Assembly (NCBI GenBank): GCA_035524275.1
Contig: DATKPC010000106.1
Span: 1 to 40,743 of the forward strand
DNA: 40,743 nt
Source of the DNA: DATKPC01 sp035524275
Lineage (GTDB): Bacteria > Pseudomonadota > Gammaproteobacteria > Burkholderiales > Burkholderiaceae_F
Reading direction: 5' to 3'
Positions 28,724 to 37,561 of this stretch are shown here, piece after piece. Position 1 is the first letter of the stretch; the number at the start of each line of letters is the position of its first letter. The notes beneath the pieces are model-generated. The model was given only the letters and a program-made list of their open reading frames with translations, did no database searches and was not told the DNA's origin. A program made the translations under genes and the position numbers.

Positions 28724-29494
28724 TTCAGCGGACGCCGCGGGGCCGGAAAAGCTCCGATCGATGACCCGCTCGGTGTCGTCCTGCAGCTGCTCGAGGCCGA
28801 GGGCCTTGAAGGACGCGGCCATGATCTGCAGCGCCTCCTTCGTCGATGGGGCGCTGGGATAGTCGCGAACGACGCCCTGTGAGCGCTGGATTGCCGCCAG
28901 GTACGCGCTGCGCTGGAAGTAGTAGCGGGCAACCCCGACTTCGTGCTGCGCCAGCGCCTCGACGAGCCAGTTCATCCGCTCGATCGAGTCGGGCGCGTAA
29001 CGGCTGTTCGGGTAGCGCGAGACGAGTTCCTTGAACGAGTCGAACGAGTCGCGCAAGGCCTTGGGATCGCGCTCCGCGACCTTGTAGCCGAGAAGGCGCC
29101 CGATGATGACCGGCGGCTCGTTGAAGTTCGCGAGCCCGCGCAGGTACTGGACGTAGTCCGCGTTCGGGTGGTTCGGGTTCTCCTTCAGGAACCGCTCGGT
29201 CGTCGCGAGGCACTGCGCCGTGTCGCCCTCCTTGTAGTACGTGTACGCGATCTCGATCTCGGCCTGCTGCGCGTAGCGCCCGAACGGGTAGCGCGTCTCG
29301 AGCTTCTCGAGCATCTCGCGCGACTTGGTCCAGTTGCCGGCCTGGAATTCGTCATGCGCCTCCTTGTAAAGGCGCTCCGCGTCCCACTTCGCGGTAGGAT
29401 CGTTCTTCTCCGACGAGGCGCACGACGCCAGCAGCGCCGCCCCGGCGCACAGCGAGAAAACGAGGACTGCCCTGGCGCTGCGGATCGCATCCAT
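28712..29494 (-). CDS. bamD: Outer membrane assembly lipoprotein BamD
   Basis: Essential lipoprotein of the Bam complex that inserts beta-barrels in the outer membrane. It has 260 residues: a signal peptide with lipobox LLASC (C25 lipidated; Ala at +2 fits outer-membrane sorting), then five TPR-like repeats from about 38 on (LYKEAHDEFQAGNWTKSREM, ETRYPFGRYAQQAEIEIAY, NHPNADYVQYLRGLANF, RYPNSRYAPDSIERM). Two starts fit: ATG 29494, with GGAA 12 nt upstream, and ATG 29506, which has no room for a ribosome site; the former is chosen. A near-perfect -10 box lies just upstream inside rluD. It is convergent with the helicase gene. Confidence 0.93.
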   Translation of the reverse strand: MDAIRSARAVLVFSLCAGAALLASCASSEKNDPTAKWDAERLYKEAHDEFQAGNWTKSREMLEKLETRYPFGRYAQQAEIEIAYTYYKEGDTAQCLATTERFLKENPNHPNADYVQYLRGLANFNEPPVIIGRLLGYKVAERDPKALRDSFDSFKELVSRYPNSRYAPDSIERMNWLVEALAQHEVGVARYYFQRSAYLAAIQRSQGVVRDYPSAPSTKEALQIMAASFKALGLEQLQDDTERVIDRSFSGPAASAESPR

Positions 29495-29517
29495 CGGCGG
29501 CGGCATTTCCAGCAAAG

Positions 29518-30609
29518 ATGATCTGCGCCGATTATATCGACCCCGCCCCGGAACCCGACGAGGACGATGACGCCGACGACGACGCGCCGCGCATCGATGC
29601 GCGGCAGGGCGCCGCAGCGGCGCATGGCGTGCGCGCGCCGGCGGAGGTCGCGGGCCAGCGCTTCGACAAGGCGCTCGCGATGCTCGTGCCGGAGCATTCC
29701 CGCGCCCGGTTGCGCGAATGGATCGAATCCGGCAGCGCAACACTGAATGGGGCGCCGGCCAAGCCGCGCGCGACGGTCGTCGCCGGCGACCGGATCGAAT
29801 GGACCGAGGTGCCGACGGCGGCGGACCTCGCGTACGCGCCCGAGCCGCTGCCGCTTGCGATCGTCTACGAGGACGAGTCGATCATCGTGCTGGACAAGCC
29901 GAGCGGCCTCGTGGTGCATCCGGGCGCCGGCAACTGGGGCGGAACGCTGCTCAACGGGCTACTGGCGCACGACCCCGGACTCGCATCGGTCCCGCGGGCC
30001 GGCATCGTGCATCGGCTCGATGCCGCGACCAGTGGCCTGATGGTCGTCGCGCGGACGGCTGCGGCGCAGACGAATCTCGTGCGCCAGTTGCAGCAGCGCA
30101 CCGTGACGCGCGAATACTGGGCGATCGTCTTCGGCGCGCTGCCCGAGGCTGGAACGATCGACGCGCCGATCGCGCGCGACCCGCGCCATCCGCGACGATT
30201 CGCGACGTCGCGTGCGGCGGGTGCGCGCCATGCGGTGACGAACTTCCGGCGCGCCGCGCTCGCGCTCGAAGGCGCGCAGCGGTTCAGTTGGGCGGTTTGC
30301 CGCCTGCAGACGGGACGCACGCACCAGATCCGGGTGCACTTCGAATCGATCGGCCATCCTCTCGTCGGCGATCCGGTCTACCGGCTGCGGCGCCCGCGCG
30401 TCGCCGCCAGCGAGCGCGGCGCGCCGTGGGACGCCTTCCCGCGCCAGGCGCTGCACGCCTGTCGCCTCGCGCTGGCCCACCCGCGCGACGACAGGCGCAT
30501 GGCGTGGTTCGCCGCGCCGCCCGCCGACCTGCGGGCGCTGATGAAGTCGTTCCGCTGGGAGGACGTCGATGCCCCGGTGGAGCTCTTCGACGGGCGGAGC
30601 GACGAATGA
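29518..30609 (+). CDS. rluD: 23S rRNA pseudouridine synthase RluD
   Basis: Makes pseudouridines in helix 69 of 23S rRNA. It has 363 residues: a very acidic N-terminal tail (EPDEDDDADDDAP, 12-24), an S4 domain (about 48-90, GQRFDKALAMLVPEHSRARL), and the catalytic domain with VLDKPSGLVVHPG and HRLDAATSGLMVVA (catalytic D168), then LQTGRTHQIRVH. The ATG at 29518 is used; a GTG at 29630, just before the S4 domain, would remove the acidic tail and leave a more typical N-terminus. It is divergent from bamD with 23 bp between starts, the same pairing as in E. coli. Its TGA overlaps the pgeF ATG (ATGA). Confidence 0.92.
   Translation: MICADYIDPAPEPDEDDDADDDAPRIDARQGAAAAHGVRAPAEVAGQRFDKALAMLVPEHSRARLREWIESGSATLNGAPAKPRATVVAGDRIEWTEVPTAADLAYAPEPLPLAIVYEDESIIVLDKPSGLVVHPGAGNWGGTLLNGLLAHDPGLASVPRAGIVHRLDAATSGLMVVARTAAAQTNLVRQLQQRTVTREYWAIVFGALPEAGTIDAPIARDPRHPRRFATSRAAGARHAVTNFRRAALALEGAQRFSWAVCRLQTGRTHQIRVHFESIGHPLVGDPVYRLRRPRVAASERGAPWDAFPRQALHACRLALAHPRDDRRMAWFAAPPADLRALMKSFRWEDVDAPVELFDGRSDE
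29531..29536 (-). promoter_or_regulatory. Consensus -10 box for bamD, inside the first codons of rluD
   Basis: On the minus strand the sequence reads GTCGATATAATC, a perfect TATAAT at 29536-29531. Transcription would begin near 29524, giving a leader of about 30 nt to the bamD ATG at 29494. No good -35 is visible (the best at the right distance is GTCGGG). The box overlaps codons 5-7 of rluD as annotated. Confidence 0.5.
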
Positions 30610-31400
30610 CCGGGCTTCCATCGCCTCTCGGTTTCGCGCCGACCTGGGACGCGCCGGCGCGCGTGCGGGCGCTCATCACGACACGCGCGGGCGGCGTGTC
30701 GCGGGGCGCGTATGCCGATGCCAACGGTGGCGGCGGACTGAACCTCGGCGCGGCGACCGATGACGCGCCCGGCGACGTGGCCGAGAACCGTCGGCGCCTC
30801 GCGGCAGCCTTGCCGCAACCGCCGCGCTGGATGCGACTGGTCCACGGCAATGCCGTCGCCGATGCGGAAGCGGTCGACGCCATGGCAAGCACCCCGACGA
30901 TCGTGGCCGATGCGGCGACGTCGATGACTCCGGGGGTGGTCTGCTGCGTGACGATGGCCGACTGCCTGCCGGTGCTCCTCGCGTCGCGCCGCGGCGACGC
31001 CGTCGGTGTCGCCCACGCAGGATGGCGCGGGCTGGCCGGCGGCGTGATCCAGGCCACCGTGCGCCAATTGCGCCGTCGATTGCGCGACCCGGGCGCGGAG
31101 ATCGTCGCGTGCCTCGGTCCGGCGATCGGGCCGGCGCATTTCGAGGTCGGCCAGGAGGTTTTCGATGCGATGCAGCAAACCTTGCCCGATGCGGCCGCGG
31201 CGTTCGCGACCGGGGCCGACGGTCGACTGCGCGCCGACCTGTTCGTGCTGGCGCGCCAGGCGCTGGCGCAGGTCGGCGTCGCGAGCGTCCGTGGCGGCGG
31301 CGAGTGCACCTATGCGAATCCGTGGCGCTACTACAGCCATCGACGCGATCGCGTGACCGGGCGTCACGCGGCCCTAGTCTGGATCGATGCGCCGACCTGA
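30606..31400 (+). CDS. pgeF: Peptidoglycan editing factor PgeF (YfiH, laccase-domain family)
   Basis: Cytoplasmic enzyme that, in E. coli, prevents misincorporation of L-Ser into peptidoglycan precursors; older annotation calls it polyphenol oxidase. It has 264 residues with the family zinc ligands H80 (LVHGN), C120 (VTMADCLPVLL) and H137 (VAHAGWRGLAGG), followed by CLGPAIGPAHFEVG. The ATG at 30606 overlaps the rluD stop, so translation is coupled. It lies 154 bp before phaC, an order (rluD, pgeF, phaC) that I recall from Burkholderia and Cupriavidus genomes. Confidence 0.92.
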   Translation: MTGLPSPLGFAPTWDAPARVRALITTRAGGVSRGAYADANGGGGLNLGAATDDAPGDVAENRRRLAAALPQPPRWMRLVHGNAVADAEAVDAMASTPTIVADAATSMTPGVVCCVTMADCLPVLLASRRGDAVGVAHAGWRGLAGGVIQATVRQLRRRLRDPGAEIVACLGPAIGPAHFEVGQEVFDAMQQTLPDAAAAFATGADGRLRADLFVLARQALAQVGVASVRGGGECTYANPWRYYSHRRDRVTGRHAALVWIDAPT

Positions 31401-31554
31401 ATCCGCGGGGCGACACGATGCGCGATCACCCGGCGCGCACCCATCGCGTCGGAACAGGCCCTAAAATGAGGTCGTGCGCGATCGCCTCACCGCTGCCGCA
31501 GCGACGACGCGGCCGTCGCGGAAGAAGAACAGAACGGGCTGGGAGACGTGATTC

Positions 31555-33354
31555 GTGGAACAGGTTCGCAAACCGGCGCGCAAGCGCTCGACTCCGGCGG
31601 CGAAATCCGTGCCTGCCGCTGCTGACGCACCCGCCGCCGCGGCCGCCGCGGCGCATCGGCCGGCAGCGCCGACGACCGGCGACGTGCCCGCGCTTCCGGC
31701 GCCATGGATCGACTGGTGGAATGCCATCAGCGGAACACTGCAGCACGGGCAGATGCCCGGACTGACGATTTCGCCGGAGCGCCTCGTCGCGCTGCAGCAG
31801 GACTACGTGCAGCGCATGGGCAAGCTGTGGGCGGAATTCGTCGACCAGGATCATGCGACGGCGGCATCGCCCATCAAGGACAACCGCTTTGCCGATCCGG
31901 CGTGGCAGAAGAGTTCCCTGTCCGCCTTCACGGCGCGCGCGTACCTGCTCAACGCGGAATTCATGAACGCGCTGGCGGCGAGCGTCGAAGCCGATCCGAA
32001 AACCCGGGCGCGGGTGCGGTTCGCGGTGTCGCAGTGGATCGACGCGGCGTCGCCGTCGAATTTCCTGGCGCTCAATCCTGCCGCGCAGCAGCGTCTCCTG
32101 GAGACGCGGGGCGAGAGCCTCGCCGCGGGACTGAAGAACCTGCTGGACGACCTCGGAAAGGGGAAAATCAGCCAGACCGACGAGGCGGCGTTCGAAGTCG
32201 GCCGCAACGTCGCGGTGAGCGAAGGCGCGGTCGTCTTCGAGAACCGGCTGATCCAGCTGATCCAGTACAAGCCGAGGACCGCGACCGTCCGGGCGCGGCC
32301 GTTCCTGCTCGTGCCGCCGTGCATCAACAAGTTCTACATCCTCGACCTGCAGCCGGAGAATTCGTTCGTGAAGTACTGCGTCGAGCAGGGCAACACCCTG
32401 TTCGTCGTGTCGTGGAAGAATCCGCACGAGGCCGAGGCGACGCTGACCTGGGACGACTACCTGGAACTCGGGCCGATCGCGGCCATCCGGGCCGTGCAGG
32501 AGATTTCGGGCCAGGACAAGATCAATGCGCTCGGCTTCTGCGTCGGCGGCACGATCATCGTCACGGCGCTGGCGGTTCTGGCGGCGCTCGGCGAGGAGCC
32601 CGCTGCGAGCCTGACGCTGCTCACGGCGCTCGTCGATTTCTCCGACACCGGGATTCTCGACATCTTCGTCGACGAGGCGCACGTCGCGATGCGCGAGCAG
32701 GCGCTCGGGCATGGGGGCCTGATGCCGGGGCGCGATCTCTCCAACACGTTCTCCAGCCTGCGCGCCAACGACCTGGTCTGGAACTATGTCGTCAACAACT
32801 ACCTCGAGGGCAAGCGCCCGCCGGTCTTCGACCTGCTGTACTGGAACGGGGACAGCACCAACCTCCCCGGCCCGATGTACGCCTGGTACCTGCGCAATAC
32901 CTACCTCGAGAACAACCTGGTCAAGCCGAACAAGGTGACCTGCTGCGGCGTCGGCGTCGACCTGCGCCGCATCCGCATCCCGACCTACGTCTTCGCGGCG
33001 CGCGAGGACCACATCGTCACGTGGCCGGCCGCCTACGCCTCGGCACGCGCGCTGACCGGCGTTCCGGACGGCGAGGTCCGGTTCACGCTGGGGGCGAGCG
33101 GGCACATCGCCGGGACGATCAATCCGCCTTCCAAGAATCGCCGCAACTACTGGACGGCGACGGGAGCGCTGCCGGTGCGCGCCGAGGACTGGCTGGCGAA
33201 AGCCGAGGAGCGTCCCGGGAGCTGGTGGGGCGACTGGGACCGGTGGCTCTCGAGGTTCGGCGGCGGTACCGTCGCGGCGCCCGCGGGCTATGGCGACGCA
33301 CGGCACCCTGCGCTGGAGCCGGCTCCGGGGCGGTACGTGAAGGAAAAAGCGTGA
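31555..33354 (+). CDS. phaC: Class I poly(3-hydroxyalkanoate) synthase
   Basis: Polymerises (R)-3-hydroxyacyl-CoA (mainly hydroxybutyryl-CoA) on the granule surface. It has 599 residues: an Ala/Pro-rich N-terminal tail (to about 48), the N-terminal synthase domain, and an alpha/beta-hydrolase core. The catalytic triad is C329 (GFCVGGT lipase-like box), D485 (AREDHIVTW) and H517 (GASGHIAGTINPP). Length and triad spacing match the C. necator enzyme (C319, D480, H508). The start is a GTG at 31555 with GGGAG about 8 nt upstream. A possible -10 TAAAAT is at 31462-31467 without a convincing -35. It is first in phaC-phaA-phaB. Confidence 0.96.
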   Translation: MEQVRKPARKRSTPAAKSVPAAADAPAAAAAAAHRPAAPTTGDVPALPAPWIDWWNAISGTLQHGQMPGLTISPERLVALQQDYVQRMGKLWAEFVDQDHATAASPIKDNRFADPAWQKSSLSAFTARAYLLNAEFMNALAASVEADPKTRARVRFAVSQWIDAASPSNFLALNPAAQQRLLETRGESLAAGLKNLLDDLGKGKISQTDEAAFEVGRNVAVSEGAVVFENRLIQLIQYKPRTATVRARPFLLVPPCINKFYILDLQPENSFVKYCVEQGNTLFVVSWKNPHEAEATLTWDDYLELGPIAAIRAVQEISGQDKINALGFCVGGTIIVTALAVLAALGEEPAASLTLLTALVDFSDTGILDIFVDEAHVAMREQALGHGGLMPGRDLSNTFSSLRANDLVWNYVVNNYLEGKRPPVFDLLYWNGDSTNLPGPMYAWYLRNTYLENNLVKPNKVTCCGVGVDLRRIRIPTYVFAAREDHIVTWPAAYASARALTGVPDGEVRFTLGASGHIAGTINPPSKNRRNYWTATGALPVRAEDWLAKAEERPGSWWGDWDRWLSRFGGGTVAAPAGYGDARHPALEPAPGRYVKEKA

Positions 33355-33400
33355 CGCCGCGGCGGCGGCACGCGGGTTGGTGAAACCAGAGGAGAAGTCG

Positions 33401-34579
33401 ATGCAGCAAGCGGTGATCGTGGCGGCAACACGGACGGCAATCGGTAAGTTCGGCGGAACGCTTTCGCGCACGCCGGCGCCGGAACTGGGGGCCGTCGTGA
33501 TCAAGGACGCGCTGGCGCGCGCGCGACTGGCGCCGGAGCAGGTCGACGAGGTGATCCTGGGGCAGGTGCTGACCGCCGGGTCCGGGCAGAACCCGGCGCG
33601 CCAGGCGACAATCAAGGCGGGCCTGCCGGTCGCCGTGCCGGCCCTGACGATCAACAAGGTCTGCGGCTCCGGTCTCAAGGCCGTGATGCTCGCGGCGCAG
33701 TCGATCGCCTGTGGCGACGCCGACGTCATCGTCGCCGGCGGCCAGGAAAACATGAGCCTCGCGCCCCACGTGCTGCTCGGGTCGCGGGAGGGCTTCCGGA
33801 TGGGTGACGCCAAGATGGTCGACACGATGATCGTCGACGGGCTATGGGACGTCTACAACCGGTATCACATGGGGACCACCGCGGAGAACGTCGCGCGGCA
33901 ATTCGACATCTCGCGCGCCGCACAGGACGAGTTTTCGGTCGCCTCGCAACGCAAGGCGGAAGCGGCGCAGAAGGCCGGCCGGTTCAAGGACGAGATCGTG
34001 CCGGTGATGATCCCGCAGAAGAAGGGCGATCCGCTCGCCTTCGCCGACGACGAGTTCATCCGCGCCGGCGCCACCGTCGAGGCGATGGCGGCGCTGAAGC
34101 CGGCGTTCGACAAGGAGGGGTCGGTGACGGCGGGCAACGCGTCGGGGCTCAACGACGGCGCGGCCGCGGTGATCGTGATGTCGGAATCGAAGGCGCGGGA
34201 ACTGGGGTTGACGCCGCTCGCGCGGATTCGTGCGTACGCGGCCGCCGGGGTCGATCCGAAGATCATGGGCATGGGACCGGTTCCGGCGTCGCGGAAGGCG
34301 CTCGCGCGTGCCGGCTGGAAGCCGGCGGATGTCGACCTGATGGAGATCAACGAGGCCTTCGCGGCCCAGGCCTGCGCCGTCAACAAGGAAATGGGCTGGG
34401 ACACCGCGCGCATCAATGTCAACGGCGGTGCGATCGCGCTCGGGCACCCGATCGGCGCATCCGGCTGCCGCATCCTCGTCACGTTGCTGCACGAAATGAA
34501 GCGGCGCGATGCGAAAAAGGGCCTGGCGTCCCTGTGTATCGGCGGCGGGATGGGCGTGGCACTGGCTGTTGAGCGTTGA
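33401..34579 (+). CDS. phaA: Acetyl-CoA acetyltransferase (beta-ketothiolase PhaA)
   Basis: Condenses two acetyl-CoA to acetoacetyl-CoA for PHB synthesis. It has 392 residues with the thiolase triad C88 (NKVCGSGLKAV), H349 (ALGHPIGASG) and C379 (CIGGGMG), identical in number to C. necator PhaA. The ATG at 33401 has AGAGGAG 8 nt upstream; the frame extends only slightly to an upstream TTG. It lies 46 bp after phaC and 69 bp before phaB, with a stem-loop in the latter gap. Confidence 0.96.
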   Translation: MQQAVIVAATRTAIGKFGGTLSRTPAPELGAVVIKDALARARLAPEQVDEVILGQVLTAGSGQNPARQATIKAGLPVAVPALTINKVCGSGLKAVMLAAQSIACGDADVIVAGGQENMSLAPHVLLGSREGFRMGDAKMVDTMIVDGLWDVYNRYHMGTTAENVARQFDISRAAQDEFSVASQRKAEAAQKAGRFKDEIVPVMIPQKKGDPLAFADDEFIRAGATVEAMAALKPAFDKEGSVTAGNASGLNDGAAAVIVMSESKARELGLTPLARIRAYAAAGVDPKIMGMGPVPASRKALARAGWKPADVDLMEINEAFAAQACAVNKEMGWDTARINVNGGAIALGHPIGASGCRILVTLLHEMKRRDAKKGLASLCIGGGMGVALAVER

Positions 34580-34593
34580 ACGCCGACGGACGG

Positions 34594-34617
34594 CGGTGCG
34601 CCCGGCGAGGCGCGCCG
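34594..34617 (+). terminator. Stem-loop between phaA and phaB
   Basis: CGGTGCGCC (34594-34602) pairs with GGCGCGCCG (34609-34617) as a 9-bp stem with one G-U pair and a 6-nt loop, 14 nt after the phaA stop. No U-tract follows and phaB starts 31 nt later. It is better read as an mRNA-processing or attenuation structure than as a terminator. Confidence 0.4.
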
Positions 34618-34648
34618 ACCGCGTAGAAATCGATTGGAGGAGACGACG

Positions 34649-35383
34649 ATGGGCAAGGTGGCATACGTGACAGGGGGAATGGGCGGCATCGGCACGGCAA
34701 TCTGCCGCCATTTCCACAAGATGGGCTACACGGTCATCGCGGGTTGCGGGCCGACCCGGGATTTCAACAAGTGGCTCGTGGAACAGAAGAACGACGGCTT
34801 CAACTTCCACGCCTCGGTCGGCAACGTGTCCGATTGGGAGTCGACGCGGCAGGCGTTCGAGAAGGCGAAGGCCGCCCTGGGCCCGATCGACATCCTGGTC
34901 AACAATGCCGGCATCACCCGCGACGGCGTGTTTCGCAAGATGTCGCTGGAGGACTGGCGGACGGTCATCGACACGAACCTCAACAGCCTCTTCAACGTCA
35001 CGAAGCAGGTGATCGACGGGATGCTCGATCGCAGTTGGGGCCGCATCATCAACATCTCGTCCGTCAACGGCGAGAAGGGGCAATTCGGGCAGACGAACTA
35101 TTCCGCCGCGAAGGCCGGGATGCACGGGTTCACGATGGCGCTGGCACAGGAAGTCGCCTCGAAAGGGGTCACCGTCAACACGGTGTCGCCGGGCTATATC
35201 GCCACCGACATGGTCATGGCGGTCCGGGAGGACGTCCGCGACAAGATCATCCAGACGATCCCGGTCAAGCGCCTCGGCCGCGCCGAGGAGATCGCCTCCG
35301 TCGTCGGCTGGCTGACGACCGACGACGCCGGATTCACGACCGGGGCGGACTTCTCCTGCAACGGTGGCCTCCACATGGGTTGA
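34649..35383 (+). CDS. phaB: NADPH-dependent acetoacetyl-CoA reductase
   Basis: Reduces acetoacetyl-CoA to (R)-3-hydroxybutyryl-CoA. Short-chain dehydrogenase of 244 residues with coenzyme motif TGGMGGIG (8-15), NNAG near 85, and the catalytic S138, Y151 and K155 (YSAAKAG), the same numbers as in C. necator PhaB. GCGPTRDFNKW (32-42) fits the NADPH-specific loop. GGAGGAG lies before the ATG at 34649. It ends the phaCAB unit; a 10-bp hairpin follows 15 nt after the stop. Confidence 0.96.
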   Translation: MGKVAYVTGGMGGIGTAICRHFHKMGYTVIAGCGPTRDFNKWLVEQKNDGFNFHASVGNVSDWESTRQAFEKAKAALGPIDILVNNAGITRDGVFRKMSLEDWRTVIDTNLNSLFNVTKQVIDGMLDRSWGRIINISSVNGEKGQFGQTNYSAAKAGMHGFTMALAQEVASKGVTVNTVSPGYIATDMVMAVREDVRDKIIQTIPVKRLGRAEEIASVVGWLTTDDAGFTTGADFSCNGGLHMG

Positions 35384-35398
35384 TCCGCTGCGGAATAT

Positions 35399-35428
35399 CC
35401 GCCGGCGCGGCGTTCCTTGCGCCGGCGG
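35399..35428 (+). terminator. 10-bp hairpin after phaB
   Basis: CCGCCGGCGC (35399-35408) and GCGCCGGCGG (35419-35428) form a perfect 10-bp stem around a 10-nt loop, 15 nt after the phaB stop. No U-tract follows. It is the most likely end of the phaCAB message, perhaps Rho-assisted. The rest of the 153-bp gap to phaR contains TAATAT (near 35455), a possible -10, and CCTGCAGGTGCA just upstream of phaR, which I cannot prove to be a PhaR site. Confidence 0.45.
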
Positions 35429-35536
35429 GACCCTGCGGGAACCCAAAGCCGCGCTAATATTGCGGTCGGGCACCAAAAATGCGTACCCAAGTCGTGCCGG
35501 GGCGACGCTGCCTGCAGGTGCAAAGGAAATCACCGC

Positions 35537-36100
35537 ATGTCTTCGACACCCACTCCGCGATTGATCAAGAAGTATCCGAATCGCCGGCTCTACGATACGC
35601 AGACGAGCACCTACATCACGCTCGCGGACGTCAAGCAACTGGTCCTGGATCAGGAGGAATTCCAGTGCGTCGATGCCAAGAGCGGTGAAGACCTCACGCG
35701 ACAGATCCTGCTGCAGATCATCCTCGACGAGGAGCAGGGCGGCATGCCGATGTTCACGCCGCCGGTCCTGTCGCAGATCATCCGCTCCTATGGGAACGTG
35801 ATGCAGGGGATGATGGGGTCGTACCTGGAGAAGAACGTCCAGGCCTTCATCGACATCCAGCACAAGCTCCAGGAGCAGAGCAAGGCGTTCTACGACTCGA
35901 ACAAGATCGGGCCGGAGATGTGGGCGCAGTTCGTCAACATGCAGGGCCCGATGATCCAGTCGATGATGACGAACTACATCGAGCAGAGCAAGAACCTGTT
36001 CGTCCAGATGCAGGAGAACATGCAGAACCAGGCGCGTTCGATGTTCTCCACGTTCCCGTTCGGTCGACCGGCAGGCAACGGCCAGACCGAGAAGAAGTAG
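35537..36100 (+). CDS. phaR: PHB synthesis repressor PhaR
   Basis: DNA-binding sensor of free PHB that represses phasin (and its own) genes until polymer accumulates. It has 187 residues: the PHB/PHA accumulation regulator DNA-binding domain (about 8-68, LIKKYPNRRLYDTQTSTYIT) followed by the PHB_acc domain (about 70-115, MPMFTPPVLSQIIRSYGN) and a Gln/Met-rich helical tail. The frame is open upstream, but the ATG at 35537, with AAAGGAAA before it, begins the family sequence. It lies 5 bp before rimO and is probably co-transcribed with it. Its likely target in this window is the inverted repeat at the phaP promoter. Confidence 0.95.
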   Translation: MSSTPTPRLIKKYPNRRLYDTQTSTYITLADVKQLVLDQEEFQCVDAKSGEDLTRQILLQIILDEEQGGMPMFTPPVLSQIIRSYGNVMQGMMGSYLEKNVQAFIDIQHKLQEQSKAFYDSNKIGPEMWAQFVNMQGPMIQSMMTNYIEQSKNLFVQMQENMQNQARSMFSTFPFGRPAGNGQTEKK

Positions 36101-36105
36101 CCACG

Positions 36106-37491
36106 ATGGTCGCCGCTCAGCGCGCCCGGCGCGCGCGCGCGGCCGCGTCACGAACGCCGAGCGTCGGATTCGTATCGCTCGGCTGCCCCAAGGCGCTCGT
36201 CGATTCCGAGCGGATCATCACGCAGCTGCGGGCCGAGGGCTATGGCATCAGCCCAAGCTACGACGGCGCCGATATCGTGGTCGTCAACACCTGCGGCTTC
36301 ATCGACGCGGCGGTCGAGGAGTCCCTCGAGGCCATCGGCGAGGCGCTGGCGGAAAACGGGCGAGTCGTCGTCACCGGCTGCCTGGGCGCACGCAGCGATG
36401 CGGACGGCGGCAACTTCGTCGCGAAGCGGCTGCCGAAGGTTCTCGCGGTGACGGGCCCGCACGCGACGGACGAGGTGCTCGCGGCGGTCCATGCGCACGT
36501 GCCGCGTCCGCACGATCCCTTCGTCGACCTCCTGCCGCCGGCCGGCATCAAGCTGACGCCGAAGCACTACGCGTACCTCAAGATCTCCGAGGGATGCAAC
36601 CACCGCTGCACGTTCTGCATCATCCCGTCGCTGCGCGGCGATCTCGATTCGCGTCCGATCGGCGACGTCGTGCGGGAGGCCGAGAATCTCGTCCGGCAGG
36701 GTGTCAAGGAGCTTCTCGTCGTGTCGCAGGACACGAGCGCGTATGGCGTCGATGTCCGGTACAAGCTGGGGTTCGTCGGCGGCCGCGCGGTGCGAACGCG
36801 CGCGACGGAACTCGTCCGGGAACTCGGCCGCCTCGGCGCGTGGGTCCGGCTCCACTACGTCTACCCGTATCCCAGCGTCGACGAACTCGTGGCGTTGATG
36901 GCCGAGGGCGTCGTGCTGCCGTATCTCGACGTCCCGTTCCAGCATGCGGATCCGCGGATCCTCGGCCTGATGAGGCGCCCCGCGAGCGCGGAGCGCAACA
37001 TCGAGCGGGTCCGGGCGTGGCGCGCCATCTGCCCCGACCTGACGATCCGCAGCACGTTCATCGTCGGTTTCCCGGGAGAGACCGAGGCGGAGTTCGAGCG
37101 GCTGGTCGATTTCCTGCACGAGGCGCAACTCGACCGCGTCGGCTGTTTCGCGTATTCGCCCGTCGACGGGGCCGAGGCGAACCGGCTGGACGGCGCCGTG
37201 CCCGACGAGGTTCGCGAGGCGCGCCGGGCGCGGCTGATGCAGGTCCAGGAAGGGATTTCGCGGCGCCGGCTGGAACGCAAGATGGGAGGCATCGAGCGTG
37301 TCCTCGTCGACGAGATCGGCGACGACGGATCGGCGATCGGGCGCTCGTCGGCGGACGCACCGCAGATCGACGGCTGCGTATACATCGCGCCGGCGCCGGG
37401 ACTCGCCGTCGGCGAATTCGCCGACGTGCGGATCGAGTCGGTCGATGCCCATGACCTGCGCGGCAGGCTCGCCGACCCCGGTCGACGTTGA
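36106..37491 (+). CDS. rimO: Ribosomal protein S12 methylthiotransferase RimO
   Basis: Radical-SAM enzyme that methylthiolates an aspartate of ribosomal protein S12. It has 461 residues: a UPF0004 domain with three cluster cysteines C27 (SLGCPKALVDSE), C63 (NTCGFIDAA) and C92 (GCLGAR), a radical-SAM domain with CxxxCxxC at C164, C168 and C171 (EGCNHRCTFC), and a C-terminal TRAM domain. The SLGCPKALVD and FIIP-type spacing separates RimO from MiaB. The ATG at 36106 follows phaR by 5 bp; the phaR-rimO pairing is, to my recollection, common in betaproteobacteria and has no known functional basis. Confidence 0.95.
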   Translation: MVAAQRARRARAAASRTPSVGFVSLGCPKALVDSERIITQLRAEGYGISPSYDGADIVVVNTCGFIDAAVEESLEAIGEALAENGRVVVTGCLGARSDADGGNFVAKRLPKVLAVTGPHATDEVLAAVHAHVPRPHDPFVDLLPPAGIKLTPKHYAYLKISEGCNHRCTFCIIPSLRGDLDSRPIGDVVREAENLVRQGVKELLVVSQDTSAYGVDVRYKLGFVGGRAVRTRATELVRELGRLGAWVRLHYVYPYPSVDELVALMAEGVVLPYLDVPFQHADPRILGLMRRPASAERNIERVRAWRAICPDLTIRSTFIVGFPGETEAEFERLVDFLHEAQLDRVGCFAYSPVDGAEANRLDGAVPDEVREARRARLMQVQEGISRRRLERKMGGIERVLVDEIGDDGSAIGRSSADAPQIDGCVYIAPAPGLAVGEFADVRIESVDAHDLRGRLADPGRR

Positions 37492-37561
37492 TCCACGGCA
37501 TCCCGGCCGGCCGGCGGCGTGACAGAATCCGTTTTCCGACAATGTGACGGGCGGGGGCAAG

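Noticed and set aside
35505..35536. CCTGCAGGTGCA just upstream of phaR as a PhaR autoregulatory site.
   Set aside because: It shares only a short TGCA-type core with the phaP inverted repeat and lacks symmetry beyond the CCTGCAGG octamer.
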